Source: a virus
Virus record (IMG/VR): IMGVR_UViG_3300030202_001666
Location: 1-64,000 of that record
Length of the DNA stretch: 64,000 bases
Strand: one strand, 5' to 3'
The notes under the pieces were generated by a model. The model was not told where the DNA came from, ran no database searches, and saw only the letters and a program-made list of their open reading frames with translations. The translations under genes were made by a program, and so were the position numbers. Each line of letters starts with the position of its first letter. Positions within the stretch are counted from its first letter, which is position 1. Positions 23,491 through 32,426 of the stretch are shown one piece after another.

Positions 23491-26400
23491 TTAAGTTACA
23501 GTTGTGTCTACATTATTTACAAATCCTGCAGTTACATTTATTTTTAAATATTCTATTCTTATATACCAGTCCATAGTGGCATTACTTATATTAGAAGCAG
23601 TTTTAAATCTTAAAGGTTGGTTTTTTAAACCATCCCACCTTACATTTGGATTTTCATTAATAGTAGGAAGTGGTACGGGTCTGCCCCAAAACCACTCATT
23701 TGCAGCACCACAAACTCCACCCGCCATAACAGCTATAATTCTTCTCGATGCTTGTGCACAATTTCCACTGGTACAAAAATAAAATGAAGCACCATTAGTC
23801 GTTCCAGTAGTCCATCCAGTACCAGGTTGTCCAGTGCCTCTATACATAAATATATTTGTTGGCCAAAGGACACTATTAGCTCCTGGTGCGGCTATAAGTA
23901 TTTTACCACTATCACCATGAGCATCATTTAAAGCTGAAGCAGATAGTTTTACTGTTACTATTCTTTTGTCTTGTACTACTTTACCACCACTTCCAAATGC
24001 AGCACTAAACTTAGGTTGGTTTGCTGCGTCAGTTATACCAAAGTAATTTCCAGAAGAACCACCATAATTACCCATCTTAACATACTTACCACCTGCAGCG
24101 CCATTACCATCAACATATAAATTTTGTTCTGAAGTGTTTCCAACATTTAATTGGTTTCTAACCCTCATCGTTCCATTAACATCGAATGCAGCACCTGGGC
24201 TCGTTGTTCTAAATCCAACTTTTCGATTAGTAGTATCTAAATATAATGTTGAATTATTAGAAGCATCAAGACCTAATTGTATCACACTTCCAGTATCTGA
24301 TATTTCAGAATTACCTATTGCAGAAGAGCTACTCCATTTAGAGAGGAAGTTAGTAGTTCCACTTCCAGTAACTCCACCACCACTTCCACTTGATGCGGCA
24401 GTTATTCTACCTTTAGCGTCTACAGTTATATTTGCATTTGTAAATGAACCTACATTGGAATTAACCGTAGCCATAGTTAAAATTACTGACTGACCAAGTT
24501 GTGCAGTACCACTAACATCACCTCCACCAGCAGAAAATTGCCAACCACCAACAAAGTCATAGATTTGATCTCCTGTTGCAAGTTTAGAACCACCATTAGT
24601 TACAGCGGCAGTGTCAGCACTTATAGTTGGTGAAGTCCCACCTGAAGAAAGTATTGGTGCAGTTGCACCTACACTCGTTACTGTACCAGTGTTAGTTGTA
24701 TATCCAGCTCCATTTGTAAGCTGGTTATTGTTTGTAATACCATTATTAATAGTTATAGTATTACTTGATCTTGATGTAGTAATGTTAGTACCTCCAGCAA
24801 TATCTACAGTTTCACCATTTGTAATAGAGGTTGAGCCTCCTGAATCTCCTTGTAAATTCCAACTCGACATAGAACCACCTGAAGATGTTACATACCCCGC
24901 ATCATTAGTCCACTGCGAAATATTTCCACTTTTATTAGTAAAAGTTTGTGTATTAGAAGCGGTAGTTGTTCCAGTGTTAGTAGTATAGCCAGCACCATTA
25001 GTAAGTTGAGTATTGTTTGTTATCTCATTATTTATGGTTATAGTGTTGCCAGATCGAGCTGTATTTATATTCGTTCCTCCCGCAAAATCTACTGTCTCAG
25101 CATCATCAATAGTAGCTGTCCCGCCATTATCAGCTGTAGCTTTCCAATTAGACATAGAGCCAGCTGAAGTTAAATACCCAGAATCGTTTGTCCATTGTGA
25201 TATGTTACCAGACTTGTTTGTAAATGTTTGGGTGTTACTTGCTGTAGTTGTTCCAGTGTTGGTTGTATATCCAGCCCCATTAGTTAATTGGTTGTTGTTT
25301 GTTACACCATTAGTTATAGTAATTTTATTTCCACTACGAGCTGTAGTTATATTTGTTCCACCTTCAAAATCAACAGTTTCATTACTTGTGATACTTGTTG
25401 AACCACCAGAATCTGCCGTCAAATTCCAATTTGTCATACCTGCACCTGAAGATGTTATATATCCAGAATCGTTAGTCCACTGAGAAATGTTTCCAGACTT
25501 ATTAGTAAATGTCTGCGTATTAGAAGCTGTTGTAGTACCAGTGTTGGTAGTGTAACCTGCTCCATTAGTAAGCTGATTGTTATTTGTTATCTCACAATTT
25601 ATAGTTATTGTGTTACCTGATCGAGCAGTGTTTACAGCTGTACCACCTGCAAAATCAACTGTTTCTGCATTATCAATTTGTGCTGTACCACCATTGTCGG
25701 CAGTAGCATTCCAACTTGACATTGTTCCACTCCCCGCGATTGCAGCATCAATAGCTGTTTGTATTTGACTACCTAAAGCTAACTTTGATGAGCCACTACT
25801 TACAGCGGCAGTATCTACACTAACAGTTGGTGTTGCTCCTGCAGTTACTTGAACTGGTGCAGTCCCACTTACATTAGTTACTCCTGAACTGGTTACATAA
25901 CCTTGACCGTTTGTTAATTGATTATTGTTTGTTATACCGTTATTTATAGTAACGGTTGCTCCAGATCGTACTGTTGTAATATTAGTTCCCCCAGCTATAT
26001 CTACTGTCTCAGCGTTTGAAATAGTTTCGCTTCCCCCACTATCTGCCGTTAGAGTCCAACTTGACATTGAGCCAGAAGGGTGAGCATCAACATATGCTTT
26101 ATTAGCTGCATCAGTAGAAGCACTTACAGTATCTATACCTTGTATTCTACCATTACCACTAAATGTAATATCATCTACTAAACTTATTCCACTTCCTTGT
26201 ACATCAAGGTCGCCAGATAATGTTGTTGTTCCACCTCCAGTTTGTGTTACAGCATTTTGAAATGTTGTTACACCAGTAAATGTTTTGTTACCAACTATGG
26301 TTTGATTAGTAGTTGTACGAACTATACCTGCATCAGAAGCGAATTGGGACTTTGTTCTTTTTTGTACTACGCCATTAGCATCTAATCCCCAAAATTGAGT

Positions 26401-26958
26401 AATTGGACTTGAGCCTAAAGTACCAGTAAATTTTAATGTATTTGCTTTAGAAACAATTGCACTGTCTTGGATTTGGAGGTATGTATCCCCCATAACCAAT
26501 ATGTCAACATTTTCTACTAAATCATCTTGAGCAACATCACCTAATTGTAGGTTATGTCCACTGGCAAGAGGGGCGGAGTAAGTAACGTTATTAAATCCAA
26601 TAACATCTACCGCGGTAGTAGTGCCTGGGGCATCCATCTTTATAAGTCTACCTTCTATATCAAGATAGTTTCCTACAGTTAGATAGCCACCTTGAACAAT
26701 TACATTTTGTGTATATGATGTAGGAGCTCCGAAATAAACAGTACCACCTGAAGTAGTTCCGTTGTTAATCATCAAAAGATGTGAAGATCCAGATTCGTTT
26801 ACAAATATCTGTCCTTTATTCGCATTTAAACTATCATATAAACTGATAGCATTTTGTCGAATTTTGGAATAACTGGCAGTACCGCTTCCTACGATTAATT
26901 CTGCCTGTACTTGAAGATCATCATTAATGTTTCCATCTGATAAAAATTGTATTGCCAT
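23491..26958 (-). CDS. Tail fibre with five ~90-residue repeats
   Basis: 1155 residues, low in Cys, rich in Asn, Thr, Ser and Gly. N-terminus MAIQFLSDGNINDDLQVQAE is shared in kind with the next fibre (MAIQFLNALNIDG). The middle holds five tandem repeats built on M[ST].W...D.GG, ETVD.[AE]GGTN..T.RS, TNNNQLTNG.GY and QWTND.GY. The C-terminal region (VGFRTTSPGAAFDVNGTMRV, then NQLNVGNT) is typical of fibre stalks, and the last 150 residues probably form the tip domain. No intramolecular chaperone motif seen. Probably a trimeric host-recognition fibre. Confidence 0.75.
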   Translation of the reverse strand: MAIQFLSDGNINDDLQVQAELIVGSGTASYSKIRQNAISLYDSLNANKGQIFVNESGSSHLLMINNGTTSGGTVYFGAPTSYTQNVIVQGGYLTVGNYLDIEGRLIKMDAPGTTTAVDVIGFNNVTYSAPLASGHNLQLGDVAQDDLVENVDILVMGDTYLQIQDSAIVSKANTLKFTGTLGSSPITQFWGLDANGVVQKRTKSQFASDAGIVRTTTNQTIVGNKTFTGVTTFQNAVTQTGGGTTTLSGDLDVQGSGISLVDDITFSGNGRIQGIDTVSASTDAANKAYVDAHPSGSMSSWTLTADSGGSETISNAETVDIAGGTNITTVRSGATVTINNGITNNNQLTNGQGYVTSSGVTNVSGTAPVQVTAGATPTVSVDTAAVSSGSSKLALGSQIQTAIDAAIAGSGTMSSWNATADNGGTAQIDNAETVDFAGGTAVNTARSGNTITINCEITNNNQLTNGAGYTTNTGTTTASNTQTFTNKSGNISQWTNDSGYITSSGAGMTNWNLTADSGGSTSITSNETVDFEGGTNITTARSGNKITITNGVTNNNQLTNGAGYTTNTGTTTASNTQTFTNKSGNISQWTNDSGYLTSAGSMSNWKATADNGGTATIDDAETVDFAGGTNINTARSGNTITINNEITNNTQLTNGAGYTTNTGTTTASNTQTFTNKSGNISQWTNDAGYVTSSGGSMSSWNLQGDSGGSTSITNGETVDIAGGTNITTSRSSNTITINNGITNNNQLTNGAGYTTNTGTVTSVGATAPILSSGGTSPTISADTAAVTNGGSKLATGDQIYDFVGGWQFSAGGGDVSGTAQLGQSVILTMATVNSNVGSFTNANITVDAKGRITAASSGSGGGVTGSGTTNFLSKWSSSSAIGNSEISDTGSVIQLGLDASNNSTLYLDTTNRKVGFRTTSPGAAFDVNGTMRVRNQLNVGNTSEQNLYVDGNGAAGGKYVKMGNYGGSSGNYFGITDAANQPKFSAAFGSGGKVVQDKRIVTVKLSASALNDAHGDSGKILIAAPGANSVLWPTNIFMYRGTGQPGTGWTTGTTNGASFYFCTSGNCAQASRRIIAVMAGGVCGAANEWFWGRPVPLPTINENPNVRWDGLKNQPLRFKTASNISNATMDWYIRIEYLKINVTAGFVNNVDTTVT
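24545..26066 (-). repeat. Coding repeats in the long fibre (five units, ~90 codons)
   Basis: Five units begin with MSSW, MSSW, MTNW, MSNW and MSSW. The protein repeats are nearly identical over segments such as QTFTNKSGNISQWTND, but the DNA copies differ at many synonymous third positions (compare 24696-24730, 24980-25015, 25262-25300, 25547-25585). This makes long perfect DNA repeats rare. Confidence 0.8.
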
Positions 26959-26970
26959 ACTAAATTAAAT

Positions 26971-29313
26971 TTATGACACCTTCGTAATCAATATTCTTAT
27001 TGAATTTGCACCAGGTGCTGTTGTAAACTTGACTGTAACTTGAGCAGCTGTGTTTCTTTCTACATCTGCATAAACAGTCTCATAAGAAGTTAAGTCATAA
27101 AGTTGAACCATTACATCTCTTGTAGCTAAACCATGGTTTACTGCAATCGAAGTTGCTCCTCCTATATCTGCTGCATATTGTTCGTTAGAAGCTATACATG
27201 TGCTAACCGCAGTACAGAAGTCACTAACTTGTGATGCTGTGATATCAATATCTTGTTCAGATGCTGCCGTTGTTATACCGTCATCATCAAGAGTAAGTGA
27301 TACTGTTTTTGATGCTGATCCATAACTACCACTGGTGCTTCGAGTAATTAACTGCACCCAACCATTTGAACTAACAGTAAAGTTATCATTGTCAAATCCT
27401 GCAACACCTTTAGTGGTTGCTCCATCAGTTGCACCAGATCCTGCAATACTTTGTCCAGATTGTACAATAGTAAATAATGAGTTTGCTGGATTACTATTTG
27501 CAGCAATAGCTGTATTAGCAAAAATTAAATCTCCTGGTTCTAAAGCTGTACCTAATTGAGTTCCTGCAACTGTTACTGCATAGAAATCTCCTAATGCAGT
27601 AGCAATGTTACTTGCTCCATTAATAGCTCCATTTGGTGACAAGTCAGTTGTTTGACCTGTACTTGCATTATATCCTCCTCTAAATAAACTCGAGCCTGAT
27701 ACTAAAGCCTCTACTTGTCCTAAATTCACACCATCAGTAGCATTCGAACCGTTTGCTACATTTGTTAGTACTTGTGATCCAATACTTAATGCGGCGGTTG
27801 GTGCTCCAAAGTCATTCAAGTGAGCATCAGATACATATATTTTTTGATTTATTTGATTATTTGAATCATAATAAACAAGCATGTCTGTATCTGGATCATC
27901 AAATGCACTTGCAGTTTGAATTTTAGCAAGATCTAAATTAACTTTTAAAATATCTGTATTAGTTCCTACAGTAGCAATACCAGCTTGTGCCGCATCTTGT
28001 GCTTGTCCTTCAATAGTTGCTGTATTAGTTGAGCCAATTGTTTGGTTTGTACCAGAATTTCCAGCTAATGTCCATGATCCGTAATTGTCTGCACCTATAT
28101 ATGTTTTTAATTGTGATGCTGTAACTCTTACTACAGCAGTAGCCGCAGATGATGCATTTATATCTTGTAATAGTATTAAATCACCATCAGCTATTGTAAC
28201 CGAAGCACCAGAAGTTGCGTCTGCAATAATTCCTGTTGCAGAATAATCAACAGCCACTGTAGCAGTTTCACCCGCTGTAGTTACTTTAATACCAGAGCCT
28301 TGGTTTATAGTTGTTATTGGATCAATGTAAGTTTTAAGATCACTAAGAGATATTTGCTTGTTTTTTGTTGCATCTAAATCATAGATTAAAAGCAAATCAC
28401 CATCAGCTCCAGTGCCTAATGAGGTTTGACCTACTATATCTACACCGACCTCAGGGATTGGTCCACTTTGATTAGCTATTGTAATACCCAGTTTAGCGTC
28501 AGCAGTAGAAGGGATTACAGATGTAACATCTCCTTGGGGTGCAGCTGCTAAAAGATTAGCAACTGTAATTTTTTTGTTTGTTGTAGTATCTAAATCATAA
28601 ATAAGAAGCGAATCACCAGTGGCTGCGGTAGCTAAAGCTGTTTGTCCTACAATATCAAGACCTACTTTAGGAATAGGTCCAGTACCACTGGTAACTTTAA
28701 TACCTAATTCTTCACTAACAGTTGCTGCCCCAACTTCAGTAATATCTCCTTGTGGTGCTAAATCAGCAATGCTTTGAGCAGTTACTTTTTTAATAGCGTT
28801 GGCATCATTAACATCTGCGATAGCAATAAAATCGTTAGCAGCTACAGTCCCCGCAGTAAAACTACCAATAGGGAATCCTATTTCAAGAGTATCAGTGTTT
28901 TTACCTTCTGTAGTAATACCAAAGACTCCACTAAATGTAGCAGTGTCGCCATCATCTATATCTTGATTAGTTCCAGTGTCACCAGCAAGAACCCATTTAG
29001 TATAGCTACTTCCTGAAGCAGAAATTGTAATTGTTCCATCAGGATTAGAAACTGTAGATACACCTGATCCACCTACAAGTGAAAGAGTTTCACCGTTTGT
29101 TATTGTGGTAGTTGCGGTATTAGTGTCGGCAGAAACGGTAAAGCTACTCATTGTGCCCGCACCTATGTCTGTTAAGATTTCAGCTTTTGTTCTTCTTTCA
29201 ATTAATCCTGATGTTGATACTAATATACCATCATATCCATCGTTAGCATCAGCGTTAATTGTTGCGGTTACTGTACCATCTATATTAAGTGCGTTTAAAA
29301 ATTGTATTGCCAT
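26971..29313 (-). CDS. Second tail fibre / virion fibre protein with internal repeats
   Basis: 780 residues, Ala/Thr/Asp-rich. It starts MAIQFLNALNIDGTV like the adjacent fibre, followed by ATINADANDGYDGILVS and a TKAEILTDIG segment. At least two repeats of about 75 residues follow the pattern GP.P.VG.DIVGQT.L.T...GD.LLIYDLD and end LLAAAPQGDV or similar. The C-terminus (NHGLATRDVMVQLYDL then VTVKFTTAPGANSIRILITK) is a beta-sandwich tip module seen in many marine phage fibres. Probably assembles with the 1155-aa fibre. Confidence 0.7.
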   Translation of the reverse strand: MAIQFLNALNIDGTVTATINADANDGYDGILVSTSGLIERRTKAEILTDIGAGTMSSFTVSADTNTATTTITNGETLSLVGGSGVSTVSNPDGTITISASGSSYTKWVLAGDTGTNQDIDDGDTATFSGVFGITTEGKNTDTLEIGFPIGSFTAGTVAANDFIAIADVNDANAIKKVTAQSIADLAPQGDITEVGAATVSEELGIKVTSGTGPIPKVGLDIVGQTALATAATGDSLLIYDLDTTTNKKITVANLLAAAPQGDVTSVIPSTADAKLGITIANQSGPIPEVGVDIVGQTSLGTGADGDLLLIYDLDATKNKQISLSDLKTYIDPITTINQGSGIKVTTAGETATVAVDYSATGIIADATSGASVTIADGDLILLQDINASSAATAVVRVTASQLKTYIGADNYGSWTLAGNSGTNQTIGSTNTATIEGQAQDAAQAGIATVGTNTDILKVNLDLAKIQTASAFDDPDTDMLVYYDSNNQINQKIYVSDAHLNDFGAPTAALSIGSQVLTNVANGSNATDGVNLGQVEALVSGSSLFRGGYNASTGQTTDLSPNGAINGASNIATALGDFYAVTVAGTQLGTALEPGDLIFANTAIAANSNPANSLFTIVQSGQSIAGSGATDGATTKGVAGFDNDNFTVSSNGWVQLITRSTSGSYGSASKTVSLTLDDDGITTAASEQDIDITASQVSDFCTAVSTCIASNEQYAADIGGATSIAVNHGLATRDVMVQLYDLTSYETVYADVERNTAAQVTVKFTTAPGANSIRILITKVS

Positions 29314-29329
29314 TTCTTTTTTATTTTTT

Positions 29330-30064
29330 TTAGTTAAATATTGCTACGCCAGTAAAATTACTTGTAAAATCTAATCGTACCTGGCTCACATTTAAATACG
29401 TTACTTTGCATTCAATCTCTTCAGTAGGTGCTGCGGTCGTCCCTAAACTTACACTTACGGATGGAAATTTATTTAGTCCGTGTGTCACCGTGTAACTATT
29501 GTTTCCAGTGAGTTGGGCACTTACTTCATTCTTATCCCCGCTACCACTACTATGATTTAGCAAAGATATAAAATAATCTTTATCTTCATTTAAGCTACCG
29601 TTACCCGCAACGTAAGTTAAATTCACTTCCCAAAACAACGGTTCACCCCCTTTAACATTGGCAGCCGTCCATGTGTATATAGCCCAATTTGTAATGTCAT
29701 CACACTGGGTAAGTAATACTTGAGAACCTACCAATGGTGAGGTATACCAAGTTGATACATTTAATGACAACCCACCTTGATTTTCTGCATACTGACTAAA
29801 AACAAGTTGAGTTATTCCAGATAATGATTGTGATACTGCTCCACCTCCAGGAAGAGTAATACTCATAGCTGGGCGTAACCCTACACCTTTTGTACTATAT
29901 TGATATCTCAATAGTTGAGATTCTGCCCCTACTTTATTTATAAAGTTAGCGACATCTTGAGCTGTAAAGTTTTTGGTTTGAAAATCGTTTTGAGAATCCG
30001 ATCCAATCCACTTATCAGCACCAACGACATTAGTATCATTAACGTATGTACTTATTCTTGCCAT
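29330..30064 (-). CDS. Virion/fibre protein with MARIS attachment module and beta tip
   Basis: 244 residues. The N-terminus MARISTYVNDTNVVGADKWI plus GSDSQNDFQTKNFTAQDVAN is a module I recognise at the start of many Bacteroidota phage fibre-like proteins. The C-terminus (TVTHGLNKFPSVSVSLGTT, then VRLDFTSNFTGVAIF) is related in pattern to the tip of the 780-aa fibre. The gene lies between fibre and holin-like gene. Probably a short fibre or fibre-anchoring protein. Confidence 0.65.
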   Translation of the reverse strand: MARISTYVNDTNVVGADKWIGSDSQNDFQTKNFTAQDVANFINKVGAESQLLRYQYSTKGVGLRPAMSITLPGGGAVSQSLSGITQLVFSQYAENQGGLSLNVSTWYTSPLVGSQVLLTQCDDITNWAIYTWTAANVKGGEPLFWEVNLTYVAGNGSLNEDKDYFISLLNHSSGSGDKNEVSAQLTGNNSYTVTHGLNKFPSVSVSLGTTAAPTEEIECKVTYLNVSQVRLDFTSNFTGVAIFN

Positions 30065-30067
30065 TAA

Positions 30068-30472
30068 TTATTTTTTTATTGATTTGCCTTTTTCATAACT
30101 ACGTCCTCCGAAATATGCCGCGGTAATTGTAATAAGCAACATTTTCAAAAGTTCCTTCCATTCATCATCAACTGCAAAGTTAATAAATCCTGAGTCAATA
30201 AAGATAAGCACAACTGTGGATACAAATAAAAAAATTAAGGTTAGAGGTCTTACTGATTTTGACAACTTATTGTCCGATGCCATATCTGACTTCCACCTCT
30301 CAGTAACATTTTTTTGTTGCTCAGATTCTGCTTGTATAAAAATCTGAGTCATCTCTTTTTCAAACTGAGCCTTCTCATCTTTGGTTCTAACAAACTTATC
30401 TACCACGTTGGTTAGTTTATCTGCTACACCACCTGCAGCTCCTCCAAATATTTTAGCTAAAATTTCTTTCAT
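30068..30472 (-). CDS. Holin-like protein (GTA-type 3TM holin family)
   Basis: 134 residues. Cytosolic N-terminus with amphipathic coil, then RWKSDMASDNKLSKSVRPLT, followed by LIFLFVSTVVLIFIDSGFI (first membrane segment, about residues 78-96) and LLKMLLITITAAYFGGRSYE (second, about 108-127). The W..D...D..LSK..RP.....L motif is the signature of the GTA-type holin family. Ends basic. Expected to permeabilise the inner membrane at lysis. The peptidase lies about 1.5 kb further upstream in the same operon. Confidence 0.75.
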   Translation of the reverse strand: MKEILAKIFGGAAGGVADKLTNVVDKFVRTKDEKAQFEKEMTQIFIQAESEQQKNVTERWKSDMASDNKLSKSVRPLTLIFLFVSTVVLIFIDSGFINFAVDDEWKELLKMLLITITAAYFGGRSYEKGKSIKK

Positions 30473-30476
30473 AATA

Positions 30477-30758
30477 TTAACATTTCCATCTTCTTCGAGC
30501 TTGTCTTATTCTCGAATTAGGGTTATTTCTTGTTTTTGCACTACTTCTTTTTAACTGACCTAAACTTCTTGCACAATAAGACTTACGTCTTTTAGCAGAT
30601 TTAGAACCTTTTTTTACTTTACCAGTAACAGCTCCTTTTAATTTTGAACCAGGATTAGCACGTCTATACGCAGCTATTCCTTTCTTGGTCATTCCAGCTC
30701 CAGATTTTGTAGGTCGATAGTTTGCACCTTTTCCTTTTGTGGTTCTTCTTATTGCCAT
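30477..30758 (-). CDS. Small basic phage protein, DUF6321-like
   Basis: 93 residues, about a third Lys or Arg. Conserved core KSGAGMTKKGIAAYRRANPG, then SKLKGAVTGKVKKGSKSAKR and RKSYCARSLGQLKR, ending in RIRQARRRWKC. This G[ML]T.KG.AAYRR.NPGSKL pattern is widespread in marine phages (DUF6321 in my recollection) with unknown role. First of the sixteen basic genes in coordinate order. Overlaps the next gene by one base. Confidence 0.75.
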   Translation of the reverse strand: MAIRRTTKGKGANYRPTKSGAGMTKKGIAAYRRANPGSKLKGAVTGKVKKGSKSAKRRKSYCARSLGQLKRSSAKTRNNPNSRIRQARRRWKC

Positions 30759-30988
30759 TATCTTACGCCTTTTACATTTCTAACAAACTGTTTTCCTTTA
30801 GCTCCTTCTCTTTTCTTTTTTTTTGCAGTAGCTCTAAGTTTACTTTTTGATAATCTTCTGGCTTTTGCTAATGGCAAACATCTATCTGGGTTCTTCTTGT
30901 TTTTAGAAGTACCACACTTGCCTTTGATTTTTCCATCAGTGCCTATTCGAACCCAATTCTGTTCACGCCATTTTTTTAATTCACCCAC
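30758..30988 (-). CDS. Small basic phage protein, DUF5872-like
   Basis: 76 residues: LKKWREQNWVRIGTDGKIKG, KCGTSKNKKNPDRCLPLAKA, then RRLSKSKLRATAKKKKREG. The LKKWf...W..I...GK...CG....K.P.C.P..KA.... pattern is found in many phage small proteins (DUF5872 in my recollection). The paired Cys could bind metal. One-base overlaps on both sides indicate coupled translation. Confidence 0.72.
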   Translation of the reverse strand: MGELKKWREQNWVRIGTDGKIKGKCGTSKNKKNPDRCLPLAKARRLSKSKLRATAKKKKREGAKGKQFVRNVKGVR

Positions 30989-31194
30989 TACTTTTTCTTT
31001 TTCTTTTTTCTATTACTCATTTTGTTTAAGGCAACTTTCTTTGCAACTTTTTTAAAAACTTTTTTACCAATTTGAACAATGCCTTTACCCGCACCTCCGA
31101 CCAGTCCTAAACTACCAGAAGCTCCATATCTTTTTTTATGAGAAGCTGGAACAGGTAATATTTTACCTTTCGATTTTTTTTTAGGATACGCCAT
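30988..31194 (-). CDS. Small Lys-rich protein
   Basis: 68 residues: MAYPKKKSKGKILPVPASHK, a glycine-rich centre (LGLVGGAGKGIVQIG), then KKVFKKVAKKVALNK and a poly-Lys end. Strongly basic with an amphipathic glycine centre, suggesting nucleic-acid or membrane contact. One-base overlaps with neighbours. Not recognised beyond the class. Confidence 0.6.
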   Translation of the reverse strand: MAYPKKKSKGKILPVPASHKKRYGASGSLGLVGGAGKGIVQIGKKVFKKVAKKVALNKMSNRKKKKKK

Positions 31195-31451
31195 TATTTG
31201 TTTGTTTTTATCTTAGTGCCTTTTGGTGTTTTTAATCCTTTTTTATTTTTTTGATAAAAACTAATTCTTGAATCTTTTTCAGCTTGAGCTTGTCTTCTTT
31301 TTCTTTTTTTACCAAGAACATTAGAAACATAAATACTATCACCTTTTGTTTTAGGTCTTCTCAAGCCGTACTCTTTAGTTATTCTTTTTATTTTAGAAGC
31401 ACTAACAGATATTGGTTTTCTATGTGAACCGCCTTTACTTAATTTGCTCAT
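31194..31451 (-). CDS. Small Lys/Arg-rich protein
   Basis: 85 residues: MSKLSKGGSHRKPISVSASK, IKRITKEYGLRRPKTKGDSI, then YVSNVLGKKRKRRQAQAEKD and a Lys-rich end. Highly basic, no hydrophobic segment. Part of the array of coupled small genes; the stop overlaps the next start by one base and its start overlaps the 54-aa gene by 4. Function unknown. Confidence 0.6.
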   Translation of the reverse strand: MSKLSKGGSHRKPISVSASKIKRITKEYGLRRPKTKGDSIYVSNVLGKKRKRRQAQAEKDSRISFYQKNKKGLKTPKGTKIKTNK

Positions 31452-31612
31452 TTTTTCTTTTTGTTTTTCATTTTTGCACCAGCTATTCTATCAGCCTTTG
31501 TGATGCCTGGGTTATTATCAATGCCAGCTTTTACACTTAACATACCAAACTTATCAATGTCTCGGTTTTTAAAACCTACACTATTATAATCTACTTTTTT
31601 ATTTTTTGCCAT
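31448..31612 (-). CDS. Small basic protein (54 aa)
   Basis: I start it at the ATG 31610-31612 (MAKNKKVDYNSVGFKNRDID) because that gives a compact protein (KFGMLSVKAGIDNNPGITKA, DRIAGAKMKNKKKK) and the longer frame upstream overlaps the next gene without good sequence. Its first 14 bases overlap the end of the 50-aa gene. Basic tail. Unknown function. Confidence 0.6.
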   Translation of the reverse strand: MAKNKKVDYNSVGFKNRDIDKFGMLSVKAGIDNNPGITKADRIAGAKMKNKKKK

Positions 31613-31751
31613 AATTAGGATCTTTACAATATTTACTTGCCGCCATATTTGCATAAGCTGACGGATACTTATCAAATGTTCTTTTAGCCCAAGCAATTCC
31701 CGCTGGACAAATTTTGTTTCCTTTTTTCTTTGCTCTACCTTTTTTTGCCAT
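31599..31751 (-). CDS. Small phage protein (50 aa) with YPSAYANM motif
   Basis: Read from the ATG at 31749-31751 to a TAA at 31599-31601: MAKKGRAKKKGNKICPAGIA, WAKRTFDKYPSAYANMAASK, then YCKDPNYGKK. The CP.GIAWAKR.FD.YPSAYANM.ASK pattern is a widely shared phage small-protein motif that I recognise. It overlaps the downstream gene by 14 bases in another frame and the upstream gene by 17. Two conserved Cys. Function unknown. Confidence 0.72.
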   Translation of the reverse strand: MAKKGRAKKKGNKICPAGIAWAKRTFDKYPSAYANMAASKYCKDPNYGKK

Positions 31752-31968
31752 TACTTTTCTTTTTTTTAATTATACTTTTGCTTTTCTTTTTTGCATTTTT
31801 CATAAATGACTTCTGGTTTTTTCTAACTTTTCCACCAGATCTTTTCTGTCCTTCTTTATAAAAACCGTATAAAGTACTTGCTACTCCAATAGGACCGGCA
31901 CGTTTAACTACTCTTGTTGCAACCTTTTTCGCCACAGCTTTTGCTAAACCTTTTTTATTTACTGGCAT
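31735..31968 (-). CDS. Small Lys-rich protein (77 aa)
   Basis: MPVNKKGLAKAVAKKVATRV, then VKRAGPIGVASTLYGFYKEG and a run of Lys and Ser to the end (KKKSKSIIKKKKSNGKKR). The N-terminal amphipathic helix is histone H1-like in composition. Its stop is 17 bases inside the next gene; its start overlaps the M15 peptidase stop by one base. Function unknown. Confidence 0.6.
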   Translation of the reverse strand: MPVNKKGLAKAVAKKVATRVVKRAGPIGVASTLYGFYKEGQKRSGGKVRKNQKSFMKNAKKKSKSIIKKKKSNGKKR

Positions 31969-32426
31969 TATATAATTTTATATTTAGTTTTACCTTCTTC
32001 TTTATATGCTTTCAAACATCTATTTCTATTCTCTTCTTCAGATACATACGAAACATGAATCCAATTAGGAGATACATCTGTACCAAACTCCCATATAAGC
32101 TGATCAAAGTTTAAATTATCTTTAATCCAGTGATACATCTCAGCATTGGTTTTGTAGTTATATACATCATCCAAATCTAAAGCCTGTCCTTTACAATGCT
32201 GACTGGAAGCTACCCCACCAATAGATTCATTCAAAGCTACCGATCTGAAAAACGAGTTAACTTTAATCGGTCCTCCTACCCATTCTCTCAACGGTTCAAA
32301 TATTTTTTCTGCCGTTACTTTCATTACTTCAACTTGTGAAGAATTAGGGGTGTTGTCTATTCCTTTTCTTTTAGCGGTGTTAGAATGAATAGCTTCTGCA
32401 TAAGTAATATGTTGACTTATTTTCAT
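31968..32426 (-). CDS. Peptidoglycan peptidase, M15 family (endolysin)
   Basis: 152 residues. The zinc-site motif SQHCKGQALDLDD (H77, D84) and WIHVSY (H124) match the SxHxxGxAxD and HxS/W signatures of the M15 D-Ala-D-Ala carboxypeptidase-like family. Also FFRSVALNESIGG (about residues 59-71). No signal peptide, so it needs the holin-like protein for export. It ends one base into the 77-aa gene and overlaps the barrel gene by 4 bases. Likely cuts cell-wall peptides at lysis. Confidence 0.85.
   Translation of the reverse strand: MKISQHITYAEAIHSNTAKRKGIDNTPNSSQVEVMKVTAEKIFEPLREWVGGPIKVNSFFRSVALNESIGGVASSQHCKGQALDLDDVYNYKTNAEMYHWIKDNLNFDQLIWEFGTDVSPNWIHVSYVSEEENRNRCLKAYKEEGKTKYKII

Noticed and set aside
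24134-25483. Long forward frames opposite the repeat fibre
   Set aside because: They mirror the fibre repeats (Val/Pro-rich antisense products of a Gly/Thr/Asn-rich gene) and have no independent start signals.
24545-26066. CRISPR-like array
   Set aside because: The repeats are coding, about 270 bases long, in frame and lack short identical direct repeats with unique spacers.
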